Below are positions 20,234 to 30,834 of a stretch of 64,000 bases of DNA, one piece after another. The stretch spans positions 50,881,011-50,945,010 of the forward strand of contig OX463842.1 in NCBI GenBank assembly GCA_949825065.1. The letters are read 5' to 3'. Positions within the stretch are counted from its first letter, which is position 1. The number at the start of each line of letters is the position of its first letter. The stretch is from Odontocerum albicorne (taxonomy: Eukaryota > Arthropoda > Insecta > Trichoptera > Odontoceridae). The notes beneath the pieces are model-generated. The model was given only the letters and a program-made list of their open reading frames with translations. It was not told the DNA's origin and did no database searches. Position numbers and translations under genes: made by a program.

Positions 20234-20573
20234 AGATATGCAAATCGTTGAGAACAAGAACATAACAGTGCCGAACTCTCCATTTTGTGGGTCTCCATAT
20301 AGACTAGGCAAGGCACATGAAGAATATGTATACTTCCATTATCCTACATCATACATTCCCAAACTCATTTGACTCGACGTATATTTTTCAACGTCAATAT
20401 TTTTCATCACCACCTTTGGAAAATTGTATCTCTATTTAAGATAATAGTAAATAGTGAGCGTGTCTATGCGTATTTTTGTTATATTCACCAATATATTCAT
20501 GTAACATGTGCATTTTTATAATTTCACATTTAGAAATAAAATAATTTTGAATTGAATTTATAAAGTTATTTAA

Positions 20574-20787
20574 CACTTGCCACCCTGTGATGGATAGCGA
20601 GTGACCAGGACTTATATTTTATTTGATTATTCGACGTTTTAATACACAATAAAATTATTTTTATAGCTCATTACAAAAAAATAACTTAGTAGATTTTGCA
20701 TAATTTTAATTTAAAATATACATTTTTCACTGGACGCTTAGCGTCCAGCACCGTGGCTGGCGGAATTTTTTAGCACAGTAAGGCAAG
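20574..20787. mobile_element. piggyBac-like MITE, family 3
   Basis: TTAA at 20570-20573 and 20788-20791; ends CACTTGCCACCCTGTG and (reverse complement) CTTGCCTTACTGTGC are imperfect TIRs resembling those of family A. A perfect internal hairpin CTGGACGC-TTA-GCGTCCAG is present near 20731-20749. 214 bp, noncoding. Confidence 0.65.
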
Positions 20788-21241
20788 TTAATAAAATAAA
20801 ACAAAAAAATATACACATAAAAAAGTAAAAAGAATATTAACATTTAATGAAAAGGAGGAGTGTTGACCTGGTGTTGTGTTATGAATTTGTCAATATTAGG
20901 CTCTATTTTTGTCAATACCATCCTTAAATCTCTCATTTTTACACGACATTATTTTTTTCAACAGTCTGTTATTGCCCATTTGACTCCTCATATCGCCCAC
21001 CAAATTCTTCCGAAGCCAGTATTTCCCACCAAGATTCCTTCATAACCCACAAGTAGGCGATATTGTCCAGTTTGGGAACCTATGTCCTACATTATGGTAT
21101 ACATGTTTGTCCTAAATACTCATACTAAAGAACTCAGCTGAAACATTCATAAGATGCATAAATAGCATGAAGCCATGTCTTTTGTGTACTATATAGGTAC
21201 AGTGTACAGATCTCTTAATTTTTCTAACCAATCACAAAACT

Positions 21242-21349
21242 GGTATAAGGAGCGTAAGGGATCCTTTTCGGGCTGCTGGAGACAAATATGCCTACTCTCA
21301 GGTGATAGTAAACGTTGGGAGGACCTGACATGACCCTAGGAAGAAGAAG
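21242..21349 (+). mobile_element. Very short LINE group C insertion
   Basis: AATCACAAAACT at 21230-21241 and 21350-21361 is a 12-bp TSD around only 108 bp. The insert is the same 3' end as 14566-15132 (FRAAGDKYAYSQV, then a stop, then GACATGACCCTAGG and GAAGAAGAAG). A severely 5'-truncated target-primed insertion. Confidence 0.85.
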
Positions 21350-21511
21350 AATCACAAAACTTATCTCTATATTGATTCATCTCGTAATGCGAAATCTTCT
21401 AGTGTTGATACTCCTCAAATTATCGTCTTTCAAAATCTGGTCCATTAGGTCTATCCTTGTTTTCCTTGGTCCACCTATTCCACGTACACCTTACGTTTCT
21501 GACTTATAGTA

Positions 21512-21671
21512 CTCGGCTGTAAATAATACACATCGAGCTTAAGAAAGAAACTGTCGCTCTGTAGAGCGTCGTCTCTGTCGCACGATGCGCTAATAGTCCG
21601 TGCGACAGAGACGACGCTCTACAAATCGACAGTCTCTTTCTTAAGCCCGAAGTGTATTACTTACCACCGGG
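21512..21671. mobile_element. 160-bp foldback MITE, copy 2
   Basis: Same length and structure as 16401-16560, with TA at 21510-21511 and 21672-21673. Arms pair almost completely; the loop differs slightly (GATGCGCTAATAGT). Confidence 0.85.
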
Positions 21672-21955
21672 TAATGTATATGTCTGTTTACACATGTCCA
21701 AACCATATTAAAACTCCTTTCTTTATCTTACGTAAAACATCTATTTTATATATGTATTCATTTCTGATGACTTCATTCCGTCGTTTTTCAATAATTGAAC
21801 TTCACAAATTTTCTTTAAAAAAAATTCACGATATGTATTAAAATATTTTGAGCATTTAGTTTTCCATCACCTTAACGTAACAAGCGAGATCTCTTCAACG
21901 ATAAATTAGCTGACATTAAACGTACTAAGTAAGTAACTGTTCCATATATGCTTAA

Positions 21956-22573
21956 CCTTTCCATACCTGTGCTAAAAAATCCCTGCGTTCCGGTGCTGTG
22001 TATTCAATACACATCAACACATATAAAAATGAGCGATTGAAAATCGGAAAAATAAGAGTATTCATAGCCAATCGCTATAATTAATTTAATTTAAAGTCAA
22101 AAGTGACAATATTTGAAATTTAATTGCTGAAAACAAGAAAAAAACATCGGCCGACGTTCACAAAACGGGCGAAGAGACCACCTCAAATGGATGCCCTAGA
22201 GTCTCGGACTGTTATACCTCGAAGGAAAAAACACAATTGCGAACTGAGATTCTATTTCTTGCGTTCCCATATACCGAAGTAGACAGACGTGAATAGCGTC
22301 GCTTCCTCACCCATAGCGGTTTTTTAGAATAAATGTGCCTACGTCACACACTGGCACACGTTTGATTGCATTGGTGAATTTATTCCCGATTTTCAAACAA
22401 TATCTCTGATGTGGCCGATAAGTGCTAATTATTATTCATATTATTTTTTAATTCAATGAGTAAATGTATTACGGAGGAACAAAAATCTGAACCCAGTATT
22501 TATTAAATTCATAGAGATATTAAAGTTTTTTAGAAGCAATGTGTACTAGTTACACGTCACAGGGAGGGATGGC
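21956..22573 (-). mobile_element. piggyBac-like MITE, family A
   Basis: Intact TTAA at 21952-21955 and 22574-22577. Minus-strand copy of the 8.0, 35.9 and 49.2 kb elements, sharing all internal landmarks, with a small internal rearrangement around 22190-22260. 618 bp, noncoding. Confidence 0.85.
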
Positions 22574-22739
22574 TTAAACATGTTTCATTTTAACAAACTT
22601 CGGGCACATTTGTTAAAACTGTGGATAAAAGTAATGATCCATCCTAATTAACCATATTTAATGAGAATTCGACGAATAATGCGAGTGTGTTTTGTGTTAC
22701 GGTTTTAGATGAAACATATGTTTTGAATAGGAAATTAAT

Positions 22740-22800
22740 TTTTCATAATCATCATCGACCTCACGCCAACTCTCCCTATTGGAGTAGGGAGGTAGAAAAT
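22740..22800 (-). mobile_element. LINE group E 3' terminus
   Basis: The reverse complement reads CTACCTCCCTACTCCAATAG then GGAGAGTTGGCGTGAGG, containing the short 3' hairpin (CTCC-aata-GGGAG) shared with 42.1 kb and 4.4 kb. Confidence 0.5.
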
Positions 22801-22929
22801 ATAATCAATTAATTATTTCTATGAACCTTGTTATATCGTTTTATTTCAAATTATATCGTTTTATTCAAATAAAAATTTAATTAAGAATATTTTTAATTGC
22901 AGGTGATTTCCCTAAATCCTAAAAAAGTA

Positions 22930-23590
22930 TGTCAAAGAAGAATCAAAATACCATATAAGAACAGTATGGCCAGATTAAGACAGTATTTTTTTGGGTGCCA
23001 TTGGAAATTGAACCCTATGCCCCTTGGGCTAAGTAAAACATCTTTCCAGCTAGATTTCTTCTTCAGTTTCAATCCTAGGGATTGGTTAGCAGCAAAGCCC
23101 TGCATCTCCTCCTCCATTTTGCTTGGTCCTCAGCGATCCTCTTGAGCTCTGTATAGGAGGTGCATGATCCATATCGTGGCATAATTGCTCCAGATACTCT
23201 CGGCGAGGACACCCTCTACCAATCGATCCCTCAATTTCGTCACCCTCTGCCAATCGTACAAGAGATTTTCATGTCGCAGCATATGACCCATCCATTCTGC
23301 ACGTCTTTCCGATATGGTGTTTGACAGGTGCCTGGTTTCTTGGATCCTGCTGAGAACCTCGTTATTTGTAATGTGGTCTCTCCAGGAAATGGTATTCGTC
23401 CTTGGTATTCGTCTATAAGTTCACATCACGAAGGCCTCTAATATTTTTCGATCTCTTTCGCCTATGCACCATGTCTCGCAACCATACATATACTCGTATT
23501 TTGACCAATTACTTGCGGAGCTTTAGGTCCATGTTGTTGGATTCGAAAATCTTTGATTTCTTATTAAAATCAGCTAGACTACGGAGCTAA
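22930..23590 (-). pseudogene. LINE ORF2 C-terminal relic (group D)
   Basis: Minus-strand pieces in shifting frames give LKLRK, ISWRDHITNNEVLSRI, SERRAEWMGHMLRHENL, RVTKLRD and AEDQAK-like text near the end. SWRDHITN and GHMLRH are the conserved post-RT blocks of RTE-like LINEs. Several frameshifts and stops; inactive. The mirrored open frames on the plus strand are shadows of this relic. Confidence 0.65.
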
Positions 23591-23599
23591 TAATACAAT

Positions 23600-24290
23600 G
23601 CAAAATAAAAATGAAGGCAATCGGGATTATTAAAAAAATAAGTTAAATGACTTTTCATATACTCCTAGACCGGATGCACCAGTGAATATACGAGTAAATA
23701 CCTTTAAAAAAGATTGCATGACTTTGGGTATAAAAGCTTACCTATTATAAAATCTTAATCACAACAAAAACTATAATTTTGAATTCATCTGGGAAAATCA
23801 GAATAGTCCGTACACTTTGCACTCCACTTTGACCTGCAAGTCAGCCCTGTATAGAAGGCACTCGCGAGGGTCGTAGAGTATGGCACCGGCCTACTTGAGG
23901 GCGCTGCCTGGAGTAGGGCGATGAAATAAATTATGTTTAAGGAAAATAAATCAGAATTATAATCGCGTGACTCCAGATCCGCGCTAAAGATGATGGAGCA
24001 ATGGACAGGACCGACTTCAGTTATATTAGAAACCAACAAAAGATAAAAATATGTTTAATTAAATGAATTGTATTAGATATGCGAGGAGAAATATTTGAGA
24101 ATGGTTGTTCGAAAGGGAGTGCATGGTCACATGGTAACGCACTGAATTTCTGTACGAAAAGTCGTCGGCTCAAATATCGCGCTGTGCTACTCTCCTTAAA
24201 TGACACTGGCATTTTTCCATCTAGTATTTTGGTATATAAGGATACATATGACATCGGTCATATTTATTATTTAAAAATAAAAAAATAATA
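23600..24290. other. Unclassified unique sequence
   Basis: Higher GC patches at 23800-23910 and 24070-24220, with overlapping 60-85 codon frames on both strands and no recognisable domain. An unknown dispersed repeat is possible. Confidence 0.35.
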
Positions 24291-24297
24291 TAAATAA

Positions 24298-24395
24298 ACA
24301 TGCCGGTGTGCATCGATCGTCTGACTTCGGTGTGTTATCGAATCCAGTACTGCGGTCTGGTCGGTGAGTTTGCTGGTGTGCGACGGTTTACTCAC
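24298..24395 (+). repeat. Dispersed repeat K
   Basis: TGCCGGTGTGCATCGATCG through GGTCGGTGAGTTTGCTGGTG matches the minus strand of 58970-59165. Function unknown; a LINE 5' end is possible. Confidence 0.5.
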
Positions 24396-24409
24396 TAAAG
24401 AATCCGAAT

Positions 24410-24775
24410 AAGTGTATGCACTGAGAAGAATAAATGTGGTGACAATGTATGACAGAACATACAATTGAGTGATTAGGGGTGATTGTGAATTTAAGGCTGA
24501 ATAAGATGATGAAAAACACTCTGAGATACTCGTAGTTTAGGCATGTGGACAGAGGCTAATAAAACAAATATAAAGAACAAATTTAAGGAAAAAGTGTGGT
24601 AGAAAAAAGTTAAGGAAAGTATGGTTGGATCAAGTGAATGATATTTAAAAAAAAGGAAAGTTAGAAAAATCGTAGGAGTTGTATGCGAAGGACGTAGAAG
24701 AGGCGAAGGGAGTGAGTGGAGAAAAGTTAGACGAGAATGGCGTAATGGTATGCATGAAAAAGTTGAGTAAATATT
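24410..24775 (+). pseudogene. LINE relic, group E
   Basis: Translation retains VYALRRINVVTMYDRT, then a cysteine/lysine region, a KKVKESMVGSSE-like basic block and EKLDENGVMVCM near the end, with stops. Colinear with 43.7-44.1 kb. Confidence 0.55.
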
Positions 24776-25040
24776 AATATTATAAGAAAATTAGATTATT
24801 TTATACACTGTTTTTACTATGTCAGCAGTGGCACTTCAGGTAAGTTATGACAATTCTATGGTAACATAAGTTAGAATATCAAACTGACATATTTAGAATC
24901 CTGATAAATTTCACACTTTGATGAGCTGATAGGGGGCAAAAAAAATGTTAGTAAGCTGCGCGGAATATATAAGAAAATACTCCATAGCATGCTACAAAAT
25001 ATGAAAGCTCAATACAACTGGGATTAAACAGCTGCAGATC

Positions 25041-25182
25041 AATGGAGAAAGTAGACATTAAGAGGCTGCATGTACTAAAGCTCCTTGCCCTACAAGCAAC
25101 ATGATATCACGAATGGAGAAAGTAGACATTAAGAGGCTGCATGTACTAAAGCTCCTTGCCCTACAAGCAACATGATATCACG
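25041..25182. repeat. Perfect 71-bp tandem duplication
   Basis: Two identical copies (25041-25111 and 25112-25182) starting AATGGAGAAAGTAGACATTA. Identity indicates a recent duplication or an assembly duplication. Confidence 0.95.
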
Positions 25183-25369
25183 AATCGGATTATATAGTTA
25201 TACCGTATTAGGTGTCATATGCAAATACGAGTATATAAACAAATCAGTACGTAATTCATTGCAGCAGAAAGCACAGAAAAGAGTTAGCCCCAAACTTTCC
25301 CATTATTACATAATTTCTTCGCCTCCTCTATATTCGTCAAATTTTTCAAACAGTTTCTTCGTTTGATCT

Positions 25370-25620
25370 TACTCCATTATCTTTCCTCATAAATATACTT
25401 TTTTCTCTATTACTACTTTTACTCATATTCGCATTGCAGATTTACCTGTAATTTTTTTCGTCTTATTTATTAATACAACCTCAGTATATTGGTCTCTACA
25501 ACACATTCATGCTTAATACCTACATTTCGTATTCTGTCTTACATCGAAATACACTTTTCAGCACGCGCATTTCTGCCGCATTTACTCGGCTTCTTTTATT
25601 AATATTCAATACCTGGATTT
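25370..25620 (-). pseudogene. Possible LINE relic
   Basis: Minus-strand RVNAAEMRVLKSVFRCKTEY resembles the 'VEMRxLRxxxG' block of RTE-like ORF2 proteins. Surrounding sequence is heavily decayed. Confidence 0.35.
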
Positions 25621-25970
25621 CCCTCCCATAAATCTATATTGCTTATATTACTGAAGGACTTTTATTTTTCAAATTATTGAATACAAAATAAACACATTGG
25701 AATTAGTAAATAAACCACATCAATAATTTTGAGTGATAATCAAATATCAAAGAAGTATTACTCACAGATCGGAAGATAAGCAAAGACTTCATTTCTATTT
25801 TCGTCAGTTTTTTAAAGCTTTTTTGTGTTGCTTAGTGTCACCATAAGAATTTATGATAAGCAGCATATAAGCTACAGAAAAACATTAATTTATATGTTAA
25901 ATGGTCTAAGAATAAAACCAGTCCGCAAGTGAATTTGCCAGGACACGAATCTAAGGCACCAGCTTGCTTA

Positions 25971-26655
25971 AGCTACGGTTTCCAAAGAAAGCGGGTTCCT
26001 TATATAGCGCACGTTACATGACGTGATGCTGGCGCGCCGCCAGACGGCGGAAATGAGAACCCACAACTGTAAGTTGAAAACTTTATTCCACATATTTTGT
26101 TTCAACTGGGCTTTTCTATAGTCTTTGCTCTTCACATTATATAAAGCTTCACTATTTCTTACAAAATCAATCAATATTTCGTAATTTTCGCTGGTCCAAA
26201 TTAAATTACGTTTGCGTCGCATCCGCCTGGTATGCCGCCAGACGGCAGAAATGAGAACCCACAACTGTCAGTGGAAATCAAATCTTATTCCTCATATTTC
26301 GTTGCGACTGGGCTTTTATATAGTCTTTGCTCTTCACATTATATAAAGCTTCATTATTTCTTACAATTTTTTTTATTGTAAAACGGTGTCCGCTACACGG
26401 GAAAAATCGTTCCACGACTGTTTGCTCCGCTATCACGGCCATCATGCAAATGGCAGCATTGCTATTTGACATTACACTCACAACCAACGCACTCTAGGAA
26501 ACCAACGCCATTGGTTTGTATAGACAATGTTTTGTTACGTGCGCTATATAACGACACAACCAACGCTCTCTAGGAAACCACGCCATATGGTTTGCATAGA
26601 CAATGTTTTGTTTTTTGCGCTATATAACGACACCACTTTCTTGGGAACCAATGCT
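25971..26655 (-). mobile_element. PIF/Harbinger-type nonautonomous element
   Basis: Ends AGCTACGGTTTCCAAAGAAA and (reverse complement of right end) AGCATTGGTTCCCAAGAAAG are TIRs flanked by TTA at 25968-25970 and 26656-26658, the 3-bp TSD of PIF/Harbinger. The right end holds a 76-bp tandem duplication that multiplies the TIR-like motif (26479-26555 onward). A ~205-bp direct duplication starting GCCAGACGGC lies at 26031 and 26233. Inside are MADF-domain remnants. Confidence 0.85.
26050..26487 (-). pseudogene. MADF-domain remnants (PIF/Harbinger accessory ORF)
   Basis: Two minus-strand pieces carry the MADF signature: VRNNEALYNVKSKDYIKA (in the 26278-26487 frame, preceded by an MSNSNAAICMMAVIAEQT leader) and LIDFVRNSEALYNVKSKDY followed by QNMWNKV (in the 25968-26264 frame). 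MADF proteins bind DNA; in PIF/Harbinger elements a Myb/MADF-like second ORF helps the transposase. Here the two pieces appear to come from an internal duplication, and both are truncated. No DDE transposase is present, so the element depends on a partner. Confidence 0.65.
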
Positions 26656-26935
26656 TTAGCGGGAATATTAATTGTAAGACCACGGCCACCGATATACATT
26701 ACAACACATATGCTAAGGTTAATAAATTCCTTACTAAAGGCAACTTCCGATATCTTTCAGATTTCATTCACAAAAACCAAAAAATATATTGTTATAAGCA
26801 ATTTGTTCTTGAGTGTACATTATTTTCAAAGTTATAATACAAAATATTGTTTTACAAACTTTTACGTTGAATAATTCAGAAATAGAGTAACATGTCTTAA
26901 AACAGTAAGAATGCTTGTCTAATGATAAGTATCTT

Positions 26936-27160
26936 TTTCTTAAACTTTCTATAGACTCAAGAGTCTGTTACTGTCCGAGGCTCCTTCTCCTGTGCTGTGA
27001 GCGTTTACAGTGTTTATATCTCAGGTAAGCTGCTAACCTTGCCTGGGAACCCTCCTCCTTTATCCGGGCTTGGGACCGGCAATGAATCCTTCCTAGGCGG
27101 CACAGGCGGAGTTAAGTATCACTGCAAAAAATGCTGGCATCTCTGGTCGAAATTCCGGCA
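26936..27160. other. GC-richer patch, possible LINE 5' end
   Basis: CCGGGCTTGGGACCGGCAAT and GGCGGCACAGGCGGAGTTA stand out from AT-rich surroundings and look like the 5' leader of a LINE. I could not confirm this from the window. The 63-codon open frame shows no domain. Confidence 0.25.
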
Positions 27161-27164
27161 GATA

Positions 27165-28175
27165 CGTTTTCATTTAATTTTTACATAGCTTTTTAATGGT
27201 TACATAAATATTAAAGCAGAGAGCAAACTAAACATGTCAATCGTCATGAAATCATCTCGCCACCGAAACTTTGAATTTAATTTGTCAAGACTGCTCAAAT
27301 GCAACAGTTAGCACAGTATGCACTAACAAGCTTTCAAAGGATAGAATATAGTATACATTTTCCTCGGTCTCAAGTGATCGATTTTTTTTCAGCAATATGT
27401 TTGAAATAAAAAAAAAAATTAATTTAAAAACACACTATGAAAACCATTTATAAATATTATAAATCCCTTCTCCCATCATGTTTATTTCTTATATTGATTG
27501 TATCGATTTTCAATTAGCAGAATTCAATTATTAATAAGAATTTTTTTAATTAAACTCGTTGGTACATATTTTAGCATGTTTGGGTATAAACGTGTATCAT
27601 ATATTCATGGAACAAAGCTTCATTCACATTTTTTCAAAGCCATTGTATAGCGATACAGTTGTCACTGAATAAATAAATAAGGAGTATTGAACTATAAAAG
27701 CGTTTATTTAGAATTTTTTTAATGAAAATTTATCAAAGAATAATTTGACACTTAAATGTGAAAAAAATCTACATAATGACTAAAATTAAAGTATCAAATA
27801 TCAGATCTTTTGTAAAGCGATACAGATCTGTATCGTTTTACAATAGCACTGTCAAACTGTGCTAAGTAAATTGCTCACCAGCTTGTAAATTGTAGAAAAA
27901 ATATTTTACAATCTATAACTTAAAAGCAGTATAAAAATTGTTCATAAAGGAATTGACTATCCTGATATGTTGAAAACCTCCAGTTTTTTTTACAACCAGG
28001 CCTCACTATGCTTTAATACTACAATATCATGTTTAACCCAACTTTGGTGTAAAAACTGAAAGAAAACTTTTTTCTATTGTATCGGACGTATGCATCACCT
28101 AAAATAAGATTTATATATATTTTCTTGTTTGATATTTAAAGATGTTTTGTTGATATGTAAAATGTACCGATTGTT
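27165..28175. other. Spacer with a diverged repeat
   Basis: No gene. GACTATCCTGATATGTTGAA near 27955 resembles GACCATCCTGACATGTTGGA near 47290, and AAAGCGATACAG-like words recur at 27650, 27815 and 47415, so an old dispersed repeat is likely. Confidence 0.35.
27810..27843. repeat. 34-bp near-perfect palindrome
   Basis: Centre CGATACAGATCTGTATCG (27818-27835) extended by TTGTAAAG and TTTTACAA, one mismatch in 17 pairs. Could be the core of the old repeat mentioned for the surrounding spacer. Confidence 0.9.
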
Positions 28176-28830
28176 ATGAAATGTTCCTTTTGCGTGGCCT
28201 TCGCGAGAGCTACTATCAAAAGTCGGCCAGCCCATGCATGCGAAAACGTGCGAGATACGTAATATCTCGCAAGCCATGACGGCATGCACGGGCGAAAATA
28301 GGCGCTCACGATTAACAATTGGGCGCACATAAGAAGCGCAAAACGTCAAAAAATACATTCTCAGTTCACTCCAGTCTTCTGTATTTTACTTACGACCAAC
28401 TTTTACCTGCTGAAGAGGAATCTCTTCACCGGAAAAGCATAAAGTGAGTCGAAATCTCCGAGTATCGTGCGGCAACTATCCATCTATTTTACAGTATTTG
28501 TATGGTGCCGTTCATTTTCATTCTAATCCGTCCCCTATCCGTTCAACATATCTAAATCACTTCAACGTGTTTTATCGCCCCTTTTGAACGTATAAGTTTT
28601 TAGAATATTTAATAATACATAAATTTGTTGTTCTCCTAATTTCACTTAACCCCGTAACACTTGAAACTCTTATATCGAGTCTCTCTTCAGGCAGGATTGG
28701 GATTGAAGGAAGAATCATGTGATATTATCAGCTTTTCAACTCACATTCTTCCCCAATAGTTACATTTTCATTCTGTCATTCTTTGACGCACTATATATTA
28801 TCTTTCGTGCGTGTATTTCCCCTGCATTTA
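28176..28830. other. Unclassified GC-rich patch and spacer
   Basis: 28180-28335 is GC-rich, with stem GCGAGATA-CGTAA-TATCTCGC at about 28248-28268 and overlapping minus-strand frames without a domain. 28340-28830 has nothing I recognise. Confidence 0.4.
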
Positions 28831-28834
28831 TTAT

Positions 28835-29330
28835 TTAGCGGAATGCTTCTTGTCTGAAGAGATGATGATAGTAGTTGTTGGTAAATAAATAAAATACGTC
28901 AATTAGCAATGCGGAAAGAGAGAGTGAATGAATAATAAATAATTAATGATTAATAATCTTTATTTATCGGTAAGTGGGTATTTATACATTTCAGAATGGG
29001 CGCGGGAGTGCGCCCGCAATATATTTTTATCTCGCTTCTGTGCGTGCAGAAATGGTCGATTGAAATATTGCAGACATCGCAAATAGTATTGTGGGTAGAC
29101 AATTTGTTGGCGAAAACGGCGAGACAGCGTGATGCGTTCTCTTTCTACTGTGGAATGCATCGTAAATAGTATTTGTGGGTAAACAATTTGTTTGCGGGAC
29201 TGGCGCGATGTCCGGCTGCGTCAATGTTTTGGTATGCGACCTTTGGACATATCCAAAGGTCGTTTCGCCGGTCGTTGACCGTATGTGTTGACAATATTGA
29301 CAATATTCAGCGACGACCGTGGTTCCTGCA
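28835..29330 (-). mobile_element. Family L repeat, copy L3
   Basis: From TTAGCGGAATG to GGTTCCTGCA. Candidate flanks ATTAT/ATTCG match poorly. It is longer than the others (496 bp) because of an AT-rich insertion near 28930 and an internal duplication (AATAGTATT...GTGGGTA) at about 29075-29190. The palindrome at 29269-29281 has one change. CGACCTTTGGA-CATA-TCCAAAGGTCG at 29237-29262 adds two inverted AGGTC half-sites. Confidence 0.7.
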
Positions 29331-29334
29331 ATTC

Positions 29335-30015
29335 GTTTTTTTTTTCATTAATTTTAGACGTCCAAGTTTCCCACATAATATCAGAGAATATTCCTAAATG
29401 TTTGTAGTTAAGAACTTCCCTAGAACCTGCCCAGCTTCTCGTGGTGACACATGACTTGTCAGACTAAATTTATTTGTAAGAAAGGCAATGAGAGGTCGCT
29501 ACTAATTGAACAAAATTTAATGTTATTATAATATTTCACTTGTATTGTGTCTTAAACAACTTCAGCGAGACTTACAAAATTTGCTTAATATTATATAACT
29601 CGTAATTATTCATTTCAGATACTGTTATATTTGCTGTTTTGTTATAATAAATTATTATGAAAGGAGGTTTAAAGCTAAAATCCGCAGGGACTAGAAATTT
29701 TATTTTAATATCATCGTATTAAACGAAAGTTTAATTCTACTGATTCCCAAAGTATCTGAAATGAGACAAACATATAGTACATATCGTTACACCATACTTG
29801 AAAAATCAATCTCCGTTTTCTATTCAATGCAAATTTTGCTTCCTCCACATTCATGCATTTGTCGTGGACAATTTTCTATAATTCATTATTTTCAATTAAT
29901 CTTACACTTTACTTGTTTTTTTTTTCCATATTTCAAATCTTCAAAGTAGTGCAAATGGAATCTCAAGTAAAAGCTCTCTTGAGAATCTGCTCTTTAAACG
30001 GCGTTTAATAAATGG
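29335..30015. other. No recognisable feature
   Basis: AT-rich spacer between L copies. Confidence 0.5.
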
Positions 30016-30019
30016 TATT

Positions 30020-30397
30020 TTAATTTATATTTAAGGAGAGATGATGATGATGGTTTGTTGATAAATAAAACTCGTTTAGATCGCAATGCGGAAAGAGAAA
30101 TTTTATTGGTAGACGTAGGTATTTATATCATTCTTGAATGTGTGCGGGAATGCGCTCGCGATATGCCGCCGTCTCGTTTCTGCATTCGCAACACGATTAA
30201 TGTCGTATGTAGGTATCATTCAGATTTGGGAACTGGCGCGACAGATGTGCTGCCCTCTCGATCTAACATGGAATGCGCTCCACGCCCGGCCGTGAGTTGA
30301 ATGACCGGCGTGTGGACCTTGCACCTTGTTTGTTTTGAATTGTCAAGGTATGCAAAGGTCGGATCGCCGGTCATTGACCGAGCATGCGAACGCCACA
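30020..30397 (-). mobile_element. Family L repeat, copy L5
   Basis: From TTAATTTATATTTAAGG to CGAACGCCACA, flanked by GTATT (30015-30019) and ATATT (30398-30402). The palindrome is at 30368-30380. The most diverged and shortest copy, 378 bp. Open frames across it are not genes. Confidence 0.7.
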
Positions 30398-30630
30398 ATA
30401 TTTTCACATTTTTCAACAATTTGGTCCACTGGACCCAGTCACGTTTTCTTCGGTATACGTCTTCCGCGCATATCATGCACATCTGATTTGTGTACTCGCT
30501 TAGTAACACTTGTGGATTAGTAGGCAATACCACAGCGTGAGAAAATGTAACAAAACATCAAAATAGGATCCTTTTTCATGATTATTTTGATTATTATCGG
30601 AATTTGAAATCGTAAACCCCGAGTGTAAGG

Positions 30631-30830
30631 CCTCGGCCACACATGTTGGAGCCTTACTTGGTGCTTAGAGCTACGCTGCGAGCTAGGTTACATATCCTAG
30701 CGAACCAATGCACTCTATACTATCGCAATGGCCACACTGCATGCTTCGCGCAACGCTACGTGACTATTATAGTCACCTAGTGGCGTAGCTCTAAACACCA
30801 AGCGAGGCTCCTACCTGTGGGGCCGAGGTC
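30631..30830. mobile_element. ~200-bp foldback MITE-like element
   Basis: CCTCGGCCACACATGTTGGA, then TTGGTGCTTAGAGCTACGC, pairs with the inverted right end (GCGTAGCTCTAAACACCAAG ... GGCCGAGG), giving arms of ~48 bp. A convincing TSD was not found. Possibly hAT-related. Confidence 0.6.
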
Positions 30831-30834
30831 GAAG

